From positions 90,149,912 through 90,213,911 of the forward strand of contig CM069436.1 of assembly GCA_035610365.1 (NCBI GenBank): a stretch of DNA of 64,000 bases, given 5' to 3'. The position numbers and the translations under genes are program-made. Source of the stretch: Aquatica leii. Its lineage: Eukaryota; Arthropoda; Insecta; Coleoptera; Lampyridae. Shown here piece after piece: positions 47,827-59,623 of the stretch (position 1 is its first letter; each line of letters begins with the position of its first letter). Under the pieces are notes generated by a model. That model was not told the origin of the DNA. It made no database searches and worked only from the letters and a program-made list of their open reading frames with translations.

Positions 47827-49758
47827 TTAAACACACACTTCACAAATAAACGTTTTTGAATTTCTTGGAAGTCCGCCACATTCACAGTGCGCCCATTTTA
47901 GGCAAGACTGACATTTCAACCACCATTCGTTACGCTTTGAATGCAAAAAAAGCTTGTTGCAATAAATACATACGGCGTCATTTTCATCTTCATCAGTTTC
48001 TTCAGCAAATTCTCCTTCATCTTGGTGAATTTCTTCGTTTTCATCAAGGTTTAAAACTCTCTTTGTCTTGTGAGCAGACTTTCTTTGTTGTGTCTGTTCT
48101 TTCTGTACCACTATTTTTTTAAGGCTTCTATTTCGGGAGTGCTGTTAAGTATCCTAGTTTTTCCTGTGTTTCTAGAACGCTTTTTACAATTTAAGGATGT
48201 GGCTTTTGGAAGTGGATATATACTGTTATGGCAACATAACGGCTAGAAAATGAAGGTTTTTAAAAAGATGTCAAAGCTTCAGTATTTTCCAAAAGGATAT
48301 CATGTTGTGTAGCATCCGTCAGTAAAACCTTAGGTTTCTTATCACCAGAATTACTTTCAGGAGGTCCTAGATCTGTTTGTTCTAGATCTGTTGCTTCCGC
48401 TGGAGCAAACATCTAGTCTGGGAAAATGTCAGGGTTGAAGGGATATATTCCTGTCGTGGAAAACCCTTTTGCAGCATTAGAAAGTGTTGCTGCTTTTTGG
48501 TACGCATTTTTGAAAGGTTTAACCACCTGGTAGTGCGTTACGGTTCTTCCTGGGTGGGTTTTTAGCCATAAATTTAATTCTTGATTGTAATAGGTTGTAA
48601 GCGGTCCAAAAAACGCTACATCGAGAGTCTGTACTCGATGAGTACAGTGGGACTGAAAACAAAAAAGAACAATTCCATGGGATTTAACAAACTTTTGAGC
48701 CTGAAGACCTTTATGGCTTATGTGACCATCCAGCATCAACAGGACCTTATCTTGTTTTGTTGGTTTAACATGCTTCACAAAGTGCAGTAACCATTTAACG
48801 AATATGTTCATGTCCATCCAGCTATTTTCCTGAGTAAATGCATCTGCACCAGCGAGAGCGTTGTCCATGAGTTCATTTATCATATTTTGTCTTGGGTAAA
48901 TAAATGCTGGTAGCACATCCACTCCTGCAGCACTAAAACTGCAAACTACTGTAAGATGCTCGGCGCTTGAAAGAACACCGACTTGTTTTTTACCTTTACA
49001 AGCTATAACCTTAGAATTTTTGGAAGGTACAGCAGAGAGGCCACTTTCATCATGTTAAATATTTTTGTACAGTCAAACTTTACATCTACCATAGCTTGAG
49101 CGAGCAATTCAAAGTACTTCTTAGTTTGCGGCTTATTAAAAGCACGAGCCCTTGCTGTCGATGTGGACTCAGGGGTTCTAAGGGTTGAATTCCGGGTTAG
49201 AAAACCCTTTAACCAATCCCAACCAGCTTCTTCCTTTTCATTGTTGAATGTGTGGAGGATTTTATTCTTTTCAGCTCACTGGTAGGCTAGCTTAGGAAGC
49301 TCAATTGTTGTTTTTCCAAAAAATCTATTTTTTAAACTTTTAATGTGCTCCGTTAACTCTTGTTCCTACTCGATTGAAAAAGTGGTTTTCTTGCCACCCA
49401 TATAATCTTTCGTAAAACCAGTGGCAAATCGGTTACCACAAACTTTATTAGCTCGTCTTCTTAGTGTCCCAAAAGAAACGTTAAAAGTTTTTGAAGCGCG
49501 CAGCCAACCCATTTGTTTATCTTCAATAGGTTTTATTGCTGCTTTTATATCCTCCTCCCTCCAGGCGTTCCGGTTACTTTTTCGATGGTAGTCTCCTATC
49601 ATCTTTATTAATCGAGAAAAATTAATAAAATCTACCTCAATGTTACGTTTTATACGCGCGATACGCGGATGACATACGTTCAGGGCGAGACGGCATGCTA
49701 TGCCGTCTAGAGCTGACACATTGTATGCCAACTCGCCCAAATAATATATCATACACAA
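47827..49758 (-). pseudogene. pogo-like (CENP-B/Tigger type) transposase with C-terminal PHD-like finger
   Basis: On the minus strand the N-terminal psq-type helix-turn-helix appears as NAWREEDIKAAIKPIEDKQM with SFGTLRRRANKVCGNR (near 49450-49580). The DDE domain follows: first Asp in DESGLSAVPSKNSK near 49045, second in VLLMLDGHISHKGL (near 48730), and third in CTHRVQTLDVAFFGP (near 48625). The C-terminal acidic stretch leads to a Cys/His cluster (CIYC..., WWLKCQSCLKWAHCECG, FICEVC at 47827-47975) of PHD-like spacing. This fits insect pogo elements. Frame breaks occur around 48120-48410 and 48930-49365. Terminal repeats were not located. Confidence 0.82.
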
Positions 49759-49759
49759 A

Positions 49760-52430
49760 TAATTTTATTGTTTGCTGTACCATATGAATAAAGATTTTGG
49801 CGCCATAAAAACTTATAGGTTAGGGATCCATGAAACATTTTAATTTGTTATACAGGTCACATTTACAGTAATAAATTTACAAATACATCTAATATGAACT
49901 ACTAACAAAAACTTCCTCACCTGTTTATTCACAAAAAATCTGTCGGTGGTAAAATACGACACTGAAATGTAGACCGACGCAACCGCTTATTCGCTGTCAA
50001 CTGCTGTAAGCGTACACCGCGTTTTAAGCGCAAAATATAAATACTTGTTAGAGAAATATGCACTATGCCTTCTCGGGCGGTATGCCATCTTAGGCACAAT
50101 TTCCCTACGGCATTTTTTTCATAACCAATAACACCGGTAGTACAACAGAAACAATTAATTATTTTCGTAAAATTATAAAAATTTTAAGATAAAAATGTTT
50201 GTTATGAAAAAACTGTTGTAATTTATTAACTTTCCGATGCCCAAGATGGGGTAAATAATTACTCCATACCTACCTTGGCTTTAAATAATATAACTAAACT
50301 TGCTTTAACGTTTTAACAACATTTTGGTTTTATTAAGTAAAAAATAGTAGGTACTTTACATTTAGTTTATTATAAAAACTGTTTACTAACGAGTTATAGA
50401 ATGATACTTTTATTGGGCTAATCCGCATATGGGTGATTACGTTCTTTTTTGATTAAAAATTTTAAGATTTTGAAATTAAGCTTTTCAAATTTTTTTATGC
50501 ATATTTATCTATTTTACTGTAGAAATAAAAATTTGAGAAGATTTTACTACAACTTCACAACGTCAAGAACAAGAAACACATTTTAAACTTTTCGTTTCAC
50601 GGTACTGACAAAATAAATTTTGTAGACATTCTTCAAGATAATTATTTATTAAATTTATTCATGAACTCTGTAATAAATTTTTTTAAACTCTGTTGCGTGC
50701 AAAATTTTTATAACGTAGTATCCTGTATATCAAATTAAAATTAGATTCCGGTTTTGACGCCCTCTGCCGATCTTTCTGGTTACTGACATGTTGCGGAATT
50801 CATTTTTCAAGCTATCAACTACTTAAGATGGTCTGTGTCGTTTAATATCCAAAGATTTTAAGTACATCCACTGTGATGGACAGGAAATTATAAATTAATT
50901 ACATATTTAACGTAATTTATTCGGCACAGGGTAAGATATTTGCATCCGGTTTGTTAGGATTCTTTTGTAATTTCTTTCTTAATTTGATAGCCGTTCCGCC
51001 ACGCTTTGGCCACATGTTCCGATTTATCTAATTTAGTACAAGGAGGAATGATAAATCATTGAAGGCCTATTAATTATCCACATCAAAAAGGAATGTCACT
51101 TCTTCGACATCAGTCGATTACGATACTCACCTTTTAATAGTTAGAAGAAACAGCATTCGATATATATCGGGTTTTGTAGACTTCGACTTTCGTGAGTCAT
51201 TGCGTTGACACGGCTTACATTCATATTATTCCAGGCTTACTCACCGGGGAAAACGTTTTCTTCGCTCAAGTAGGTACTGGATTGTGGGTAAGTTTATTTA
51301 ATTACTTTGTCACTGTCAGAAAAGTCACTTACGGAACTTTTGTTTTTGTTAATTTCCGTAATTTTAATTATTTTGTGTGTATCGCATGCTGTGTACAAAC
51401 AATATTTATTACGAAATTTTCTTCGCTATTCACTTCGACTCAACTCATGTATTGTGCGTTGCCGATACTTCTGGCACTTATGGATTGGGAATTAAATATA
51501 CTCTTGTTAATAATCTACGTTACTAAATTAAAGTTTTTATACCTGTTTAATCTTTTTTTTATGGTAACATTTCTCTTTCTCTCTTATTGTGGTTACCCGA
51601 ACATCAGAGTAATAAGAATTACAAACCTAAAACTTTGTTACAAGCTTGGACCGTCTGTCTTGATCGAGGCAGAAGTATTAATTATAAATGATCTGGCGCC
51701 CTTAATTATTTATTCACTTGAACCTCTCCTCTCCGACTCTCCGACTGCGTGAGTTGGTTGTGCAAGGTTCGTAAGACATAAAGCTTGTACCAACTCTTTT
51801 ATAATAATTATTGAACACATTAATGATGATTAATGACAATTATAATAATTAACTTTATAATTTATGGCAACTATAATCTAATTTATAGAATTTAACAAAA
51901 AATAAATTAATTAACTATAACTAATTTAATAAAATTAAATGAATGAATAAACTAATCAATATTTAATTAATGAGTACATATAAAAAAAACTTAATAATTT
52001 ATAAGTAATTTCTAGAAATGGACATGACACGGTACTGACATTTAAATGATTTATTGTAAGTTATTTCTGAGTGGCAAGTTATGTTATATAAAAGCAATGT
52101 TGGAATATGTTTATAATTATCCAATTAACACGAAAATTTCATTGATAGATTATTGATTAATGACCAGTGAGAACAAACAATACAAGACATTAAAAATCAC
52201 AGTTAGAATGGAATCACCCAGATACGCCTTCAACTTATATATCGTCTCTATTTGGTTTTAATCGTATTTGCTGCTTCTAAATACGCACTGATGCGTAGTT
52301 CGTAAAATAAATCATTTGTCAATCATGTCACGATCATTTTGATGGCAACGATACTTCTAGCAGAAGCAAAAATTACTTTTATACAGGAAACGATAACAAT
52401 GATAATGATGACAAAAATGATGTTAAACTG
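49760..52430. other. region with no supported gene
   Basis: A CG-richer part (49640-50110) with repeated TATGCC-like words may be the 5' end of the pogo element. A 186-codon open frame at 51192-51752 is hydrophobic and of AT-driven composition. Inside it a 56-base segment from about 51235 to 51290, between TATTCCAG and GTAAGT, could be a small exon. I name no protein. Confidence 0.35.
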
Positions 52431-52439
52431 TGAGACAAG

Positions 52440-53600
52440 AAAACAGAAAGCAAAATAATGGCGACGTTGTCAGATTTTGAAACGATACTAAATGGTATCA
52501 TAAAAAATTTAAAACACAGCATTTTAAAAGCCAGTGTTTACAGCAACAATGCCAAGAACACGATTCAAAAAAATAATCAGATTTCTAAAATTTGATAACT
52601 TTGAAAGCAAACACAGAAAACGACAAGAAAGTTTAGTCTTGGCGTTGATAACATTATACGAACTTTCTCTTGATTTGTGCATTGACGAACAGTTGGTACC
52701 TTTTCACGATCGGTGTCCATTTCGGGTTTACATCAAGTCAAAAACGTACAAATACGGCTTAAAAGTATGGGTTTTATGTGACGTTAAAAATTTTTATGCG
52801 CATCTACAAGTGTACACGGGAATAATCAATAATGTTCAAAAAAAAAAAAATCAAGAAAAGAGGGTTGTGAAAGACCTTATTCAACACCTTGGCCAAAGTT
52901 ACAAAATTACTACAGATAATTTCTTTACATTTTTTTAAATTAGCAGAAGAGTTCAGGAAAAAAAACATTATTAACTACTATGGAAAAAAGTTGCCGTAAA
53001 ATCCCAAAAGATCTACTACCCAACAATGAGAAGAAAAACAGAATTTTGTTTTTTGATCACGCTACCACGGTATCCTATGTCTCAAAAAAGAATCGTAATG
53101 TGGTATTCCTTTCTACACAGCAGAATTTGCCGGAAATATCAGACAAACAAAACTCAATTCAACTATGGATAATAATGGATTACAACTGTAGCAAAGAAGT
53201 CATTGACACCATAGATAAGATGGTCAAAGAGTTGAGTTGCAAGAGAAACACTAGGAAGTGACTCCTGGTTATATTTATCAATTGTCTCTATGTAGCAGCT
53301 AGCAATGCATATAATTTGTATAAAATTATATATCAAGACTACAAAAGATAAAAAAGCTGTGCAAGACAACTACTCCTAAAGCAACTTGGATTCAAACTAG
53401 TACGACCTCAATTTCAAAGGCAAGTGGATAAAGAATTCTACGGTGTTTTCAAAAATATTTAAGCCGCAATAAACATTATAGTTGACATTCTACATGTATC
53501 AAATATAGCTCAACCAATCCAGGATCAAATAAGAAGCAGATGCAAATTATGTTCCAGAAATCGCAACAATCAATGCATGATATAACTAACTTTCATATAG
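52440..53600 (+). pseudogene. piggyBac-like transposase, decayed
   Basis: The DDE core is readable. CIDEQLVPFHDRCPFRVYIK (52680 on) has the first Asp, KITTDNFFTFF (52906 on) the second, and IIMDYNCSKEVIDTIDKMVK (53172 on) the third with the IDTIDKMV block. TTVSYVSKKNRNVVFLST is between. SNAYNLYKIIYQDY and RPQFQRQVDKEFYG follow in broken frames, and RSRCKLCSRNRNNQC (near 53540) is what remains of the C-terminal cysteine-rich domain. The family cuts and pastes into TTAA. Stops and shifts at 52937, 53259 and elsewhere disable it. I could not define its ends. Confidence 0.85.
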
Positions 53601-53924
53601 AGAACATACTCATAATTATTGATAGTAAATATTCAATATGTGTTAATAATGAGCCTAAACACAGATAGTGTAAATTGTGACAGTACGAACACCGCAAATG
53701 AAAGTTTAATATTTGACGCAAAAAGAACACCAGACACTTAATACAGAAAAATGTATTTATTTACTAGGGCAAAAAATACATGCATACATAAATAAAATAT
53801 ATACATAGGTATGCACCTATAAGAGATGAGAGTTTCAGTATACTGTCATCTCAAAAACAGGAAAAATACACGTTTAACTGATAAACTAAGAATGAAAGTA
53901 AGAAAACTTTGATTCACAATAACT

Positions 53925-54400
53925 CTTTGATTCAATAACTACAATAAATTGAATACTTGTACACCTACTTCGACAGCTATGCTGTCATCTTCAGCGTACT
54001 GATACTAAAACTATACTATACTAAAGCTTATTTATACTAAAGTTATGTAACGCTTCGTTACGTCTTACTGATTTTCACACAATGAACATTTGTTTTTATA
54101 AATTTCCAAACTCTCGTATAGCTCTAGTTTTTTTCTATTGTTTTTTTCTTAATTAATTTCATGTCTTCTATTTCATGATTATTTTCAAACATATGTAGGG
54201 CAACACTGAATTTATCTATTCTTTTATATTTGACATGAGCTAAGTGCTCTTTATAACGGGTTTTCAGGGTTTTTCTGGTTTGTCCTATATATAGTTGGTT
54301 TCAATCTTTACAAATAATTTTACATATTCCCGATTTATCGCAGATGTTTATTGTATCTTTTGAGTTGCCTAAAATTTTTTTTTATGTTATTGTTAATTGT
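53925..54400 (-). mobile_element. 3' end of a second Penelope-like element (GIY-YIG plus terminal hammerhead-like motif)
   Basis: On the minus strand, KSGICKIICKD, a stop at 54293 where Cys is expected, and NQLYIGQTRKTLKTRYKEHL with KYKRIDKFSVALHMFENNHE form a clear GIY-YIG domain (about 54120-54360). The catalytic Tyr, Arg and His-side residues are kept, and Cys replaces the Tyr of GIY. Downstream, at 53945-54000, the terminal sequence contains CTGAAGA and a stem GACAGC..GCTGTC followed by GAAG. This is a hammerhead ribozyme core with the last A lost. It matches the termini at 57600-57780. The RT is absent. Confidence 0.78.
53945..54005 (-). ncRNA. degenerate hammerhead ribozyme motif of Penelope terminus
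   Basis: On the minus strand CTGAAGA (53988-53994) is followed by the stem GACAGC-AUA-GCUGUC and then GAAG (53968-53971), where GAAA is needed. This is the core order of hammerhead ribozymes known from Penelope termini. The final base change probably abolishes activity. Confidence 0.5.
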
Positions 54401-55079
54401 TGTTACTTTTTTCTAATCAAATTTTGAGAAGATTTTTTGAAGTATATGTGGAATAAGTTTTAGAATAAGCGAATCATTTGATATAAATCGAATGGTGTTA
54501 GTATCCTTACGGTAAAAACTTTGTCAAACAGACTAGAAATAGGTTCATAATTTATAGAAACTTATTGACTACTTTCGGTTACATATAATTCAATTACTTT
54601 TTTTAAAAATTTTATTAGAGTGTAAAAATTTGAGATTATTTGGTAGAGATCGTTTCACTACTAAAGAACCGTGAGGTGCGCGTCGGATAAATTTGGAATT
54701 TGACGACCATGCGAAATAAATTCTAACTAAAAACATCTGCTGTATACAATGTGTCATTTTAATGTAACGGTTAATCTTTAATTTATTAATCTGCACACCT
54801 TAAACGCCGTATGAAACGTGTAAACGTTTTCAAGTTGGATAATGTATTGATATTCGAAACAAAATTGGTTTTTGCGCAGCGGTTCTTTAGTCTTGAAATG
54901 AACTCTAACATGTTAAAATTTTTAATGGAACCATATTAGAATTTTTATCGGTTTTTGGGATAATTATAACTTTGACTCTAGTTTTACCTTAGTGACTAAT
55001 ATGATTCCTTACAATTCTTATAATGATAAGATAATTATAAAAGTAATTTTGTTTATATTTAGTAGTTTCTATTTTTCAT

Positions 55080-55950
55080 TCAATTTACGTTAAACTGCAA
55101 CTGCGGGCCATGCTTTCTCAAAACACCTAACTATTGTGTCATCTGCATAGACAGTCAATGTATTTTTCGGTAGAATTCTGAATATATTATTATATATAGT
55201 ATGAATAGGAATGGGCCTAGAGTTGTCCCCTACCGAACACCAGTTATTACTTTTTTTTTCTTATTTTTTATTAAATTTATATTACACCATGCAGTCTATT
55301 TGTTAGATAATTTTTATTTAATTCCTCCCTTCCATATTACTTATACAAAATTTAGTATTTTATAATCAACTGTATCGAAAACTTTAGCCAAGTCAAGGAA
55401 ATATACTACTGTAGAGTTATTTTTGTCTATGTTAAAGTATATAAAATCAGTTATGAACGCCAAAGCATCTTTTATACCTTTACTTTTGATGAATCTAATT
55501 TGATTCTTGTCAATGATTTTACTCTATGATAAAAACGTAGAACAGTTTAATAATGATTTTTTTAAAACATTTTTGCAATGTGAGATATAAGTGAAATAAA
55601 ACGAAAATTTGTTGCAGGGTGTCTATTACCAGATTTATATGTGAGTACAATTTCAGCACATTGTAGTGTTTTTGAACAGACACAATTAAATATATTGTTC
55701 TTAGAAATGTGTCTGATAAGCTTAATAATATATCTACTAATTATTTTTAATCCCTGGCTTTATATTTAAGGTTATTTATAGTTTTTTCTATTTTGACGAA
55801 ATCCGTTTGGTTCAAAAAAATAGACTTACAATTATGACTAATATTGTTATGCGATCTTTTAGTTTTATTGCCTATTATTGATGTGAGGTTAATCCTAATA
55901 TTAATAAAAAATCTACACATTTATTAGCAATTTCTTGAGAATTATTAATT
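55080..55950 (-). pseudogene. non-LTR retrotransposon (CR1/Jockey-like) reverse transcriptase relic
   Basis: On the minus strand DLAKVFDTVDYKIL (near 55390) is the DxAKAFDxVDH block. Next come GTTLGPILFILYI (with stops and shifts) and LTVYADDTIVRCFEKAW (55100-55160), the catalytic YADD box. The upstream part is very AT-rich and barely readable. It differs from the LINE at 23710-25390 in these blocks, so it is another family. Confidence 0.7.
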
Positions 55951-57600
55951 TTTTGGTCTTCTTTGATTAGATAATCTATTGCCACGTTTCAATAGAGGAG
56001 GTGAAGAAAAAGAAGAAAAAAATAATTTATTTTACTGAGATGTTACGCTAACCTTTCGGCTAGCTTCACCGCAGATGGTGGTAGGTTAAAGATTGAAGTA
56101 AAAAGAATATTCTTAGGTAAGCTAAATGTCCGATTCCGCCACCTTTTTCCTAATTTAATAGAATGTAGGATGCCTAGGCAGGAGAAAAGGAGATCCTAGA
56201 CCCGCAGTCCCCCAAAGTACATTCAAAAATTAAAGATACCCAAAATTAATTATTTATTAAGAGCAATTTTATTGAAAATAAAAGATGAGTATGGACTGTT
56301 ACGCCATTGGTACAACTTACATATACATAATAACTAAACAAATAAACCACAGTGCTAAAGCAGGTCTAAAATAGACTCTGGAAGCAGATATGCTTTAACT
56401 AGATTAAATACGCTGCTGTAAGTACAATAAACAGTAGCAACATAAATACGTTACCGCAAGTGATATTTTTGAAACCGCCCGTAGATCTTGACGTCAAGCT
56501 TACGACCAGTATAAATTAGTCGAAATTCATTTTACGACAGAATCACAATCCGACGCTTACTTCCAAATCTCCAATAGTTACATTCCCGCACATTAATGAT
56601 TAAAGTTTTGACATTTATAGTGAATAAACAAAATTGATATTGATTAGGTTTAAAGTATTAACGAGAGAACAAATTTAGCAAATACACAGATACTACGTAT
56701 CAGTCCTTAATTAATTTAAATTAAATTGTAACGTTGTTTAAAATTTTGACACAACGCAACCTAGCGCTATTGCAAGTCAGTAACTCCAAAGTGCTTGACC
56801 AGACGAGAGTCGAGGTGGTGCCGTATTTCCCGCTTGATTATGCCGGCGGAATGGCACTACTTCCAACTGATCCTCGGCGAACTCAAACTACACAATAGGA
56901 CGCCATCAGTAGAATTACACCACACAAAAGAAATTGCGCCTTCGTTAATCCATAAGGAAACTAACGACTCCGTTAATCCACAAGAAAAAAAGTTAAAATA
57001 ACCAAAAATAGTTGCTACGTTGCAAACATCCACCACGTGTAAATACTAACCTACTCTATGACTTTGGTTAGAAAATATTCAACTACAAATGCGACATCCG
57101 AGCTGATTTTTTAGAAATTTGTAAAATAAAAATGAAAATAGTTACGTTTTGTAATTCCTATCAATTTATTTAATATCTTACAATAGTTACTATATTTTAT
57201 TTTCAATTCATTATTTGTTTCATTCTGTTTTTAGTTATATAACTTTTCTTTAGTACAGCATGATTTCATAATATATAGAGTTATCTAAAGTTGACGCGGG
57301 TTGAGCTTGTTATGCTTTGAAGAGCTTTTTTTTATTATATCTTGTATTTTATCAACTAGCAGTTCAATTGCTATATTTTCATCATGAGTAACACATTAAT
57401 TGCAAAGATTTAGAAACAAAAAAAATGTTTGTTTACTCCTTTAGTATGGAAGATAGCCGTAGATTGATATGGTAGTACCTAAAATAGATTGGTAAATCGG
57501 TATCTTGCGCCACCTTTTCTTGCAAAAGGAAAAAAATAGAGCTAAAGTAAGGAAAAAGCTGTCGAAACTGGTAACACAACCAAGCGTTTAAAATAAAACA
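55951..57600. other. unassigned stretch, with a more GC-rich block at about 56040-57050
   Basis: The block is less AT-rich than its surroundings and contains many CG words and a GGCGGAATGGC..CGGCGAACTC patch near 56840-56885. It may be part of an LTR or a non-autonomous element, but I found neither terminal repeats nor proteins. The open frame at 56795-57001 shows no motif. Confidence 0.35.
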
Positions 57601-57780
57601 AAAGTACGTTGTAACAAAAGTATTACTACACGTGTTTCGACAGCTATGCTGTTATTATCATCGAACTGATACTGTATCAGTTCGCTGACGATGACAGCAT
57701 AGATGTCGAAATACGTGTACGACAAGTATTTAATTTATTGTAGTTGCAGGGTTATTGTGAAACAAAATATTTACCGCTAC
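57600..57780. repeat. palindrome of two Penelope-type termini
   Basis: ACACGTGTTTCGACAGCTATGCTG on the left (about 57630-57653) is mirrored by CAGCATAGATGTCGAAATACGTGT on the right (about 57695-57718). GAACTGATAC and GTATCAGTTC meet at the centre (57663-57683). The right outer flank, GACAAGTATTTAATTTATTGTAGTTGCAGGGTTATTGTGAA, matches the flank of the Penelope relic at 53925-53965. Two copies of a Penelope terminal repeat are thus joined head to head. Confidence 0.75.
57668..57730 (+). ncRNA. hammerhead ribozyme motif (Penelope type)
   Basis: The core box CTGACGA is at 57685-57691. It is followed by stem II GACA/TGTC (57693-57696 with 57704-57707), then GAAA at 57708-57711. A very short stem III then leads to the cleavage triplet GTA (57717-57719). 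Helix I can form from TCG with CGA (57682-57684 with 57720-57722) plus an outer GATACT/AGTATT (57668-57673 with 57725-57730) around an internal loop. All invariant core bases are present. Hammerheads with such short stem III are known from Penelope elements, where they tend to work as dimers. The mirrored left copy lacks the CTGANGA box and is likely dead. Confidence 0.6.
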
Positions 57781-58449
57781 GGTGTCTATTTATATAGTTC
57801 CAAACTTATATTTATAAGTACATATCTAAATACAAATACATAAATCGTTCGTATTTATTCCACACTCAAATGATAAGAAAATTACAATCAGTAAATTGAA
57901 TAAAAACTATTATAAGCAAAATTATTAAGATATTATTGTAGATTGGGAAGTAACAAAATGGCCTTACTGTGAAATACGAGAAAACACAACAGGTTACCCG
58001 TGACAAATAGTTGTTTTTCTATTATTTTCAGCGAGGTGGGTGAGGTCTTCCACGCAAGCGGTGTATGAAACTAAGTTTGATAACCACACTACTAAAGAGA
58101 CGTTTTATAGCTACTTCCAAATCTCTTTTCAAAATTAAAATAAAATAAAAGCAATTACATATTAAGTTACAAAAACAGACATTTGTTGAAATTTTGTTAT
58201 TATGCGCGCACTAAATGATACGCAAAACAATTAACATTAAATGGTTCATGTACCGTATAGTAATACAATTATTTATAAGCAACGAATTACTAATGGACTT
58301 TTTGCACGCATTGACCGCCCTTTTTATCAATTGCACTCGCATAGATAGAGGTTTCAATAGTTCAGCATAAATACCTTGCGTTACAGGTAGAAAAAAAAAT
58401 AATAGCAACGACCAACGAGCAAGTCGGCAGTCGATTTTCAGATCTAGCA

Positions 58450-58640
58450 TCGGTGGTCGTTGTGGTCGCGGTGGCCGTTGTGGTCATGAAAATAGGTGGC
58501 CGTTGTTGTCACGGTGGCTGTTATGGTCAAAAATGCAAGCAGTCGTTGTGTTCACGGTGGCCGTTGTGGTTAAAGTTGGTAGGTAGCTACACTTTTGGGT
58601 GGCCGTTGTGGGAGGTGGCCGTTTTGGTAATACCCCAACA
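58450..58640 (+). repeat. degenerate minisatellite, GGTGGCCGTTGTGGTC unit
   Basis: At least eight imperfect copies of a 15-20-base unit, GGTGGCCGTTGTGGTCA or shorter forms, are spread through this interval with variable spacers. The open frame at 58453-58659 is an artefact of the repeat. The GT-rich strand bias stands out from the surrounding AT-rich DNA. Confidence 0.7.
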
Positions 58641-59623
58641 AAAATACCCAAATCAGTAGCATCAGCAGAGCGGTTTATAATACATTTTACGCGTTTTCAG
58701 TAGAAATTAAACATACGGATAATAAACCGGAAGTTGAAACTGTAAAATATGTAAATAAAAATCGACATCGAGCGGACTTTTTAGAGATTAATACTTTTTG
58801 TATCAAAAAAAAAATTTTTTTAATGTCAGGTAGATTTTTGCTCGATTCTTAAGCGGACATCCAAAGCTAATAAAGTCAAAAGTAAAAATGGCGTTTGGCT
58901 ATATCTGTATCTATTGCCACCTCTTTCTTTAAGGCAGAAAGATTTATTAGCAAGTTAAAATTTGGAAACTTGTCGTAACTGTGAGTGGAAAGTTGCGTAC
59001 TCGTTAGTTTAAAATGTACTCAAATTAATATTTAAATCGTTACACAAGTATAGTTTAAGTCTGTCCAGTCAGTTTTGCAGCAATTTTTTTAAAGTTTATT
59101 ATAATTAATAGTTGTCTTTTTATTATTATATTTCTGTTGTGTTTGAATTTTAATTGTAAGAAATATTGGATAATGACTAACAAAAGCGTGGTTATATGTA
59201 ATTGATTTTAAGCCAGTTAATTTTAACTCGACGAACATATTATTGCCTATACATAAACCAATGTTTATAGTATCAAAATATAACCAATCACACACACCAA
59301 AATCGTATCATCCAAAGTAAGCCGTCTGAAAAATAGCTAATAATTGTTAAAAACATTTAAAAAAATTAAGAAAAAATTAGTAAAGAAATGAACCCAATCT
59401 AAACTGCACATTAAAGATAACTTAGTAATAATATTTTATTATCATGTATCTGGTGGTGATTTGGACCTGCTAGCTTTTTTTACTACTTTTGGCTGTACCT
59501 ACTTACTCTTTTTATTTAAACTAGCACTGTTATTTTTTTACAAAATCAGGTTAATTTAGAAACATGTTCAAAATTTTTGTTATCTGTCTCAGTTTTTGTT
59601 AGGCATTCTATAAACAACTAGAT

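Noticed and set aside
51192..51752. 186-codon hydrophobic open frame
   Set aside because: Its composition is driven by T-rich DNA and no transmembrane family or start context could be recognised. The CG-rich segment inside looks more like a small exon.
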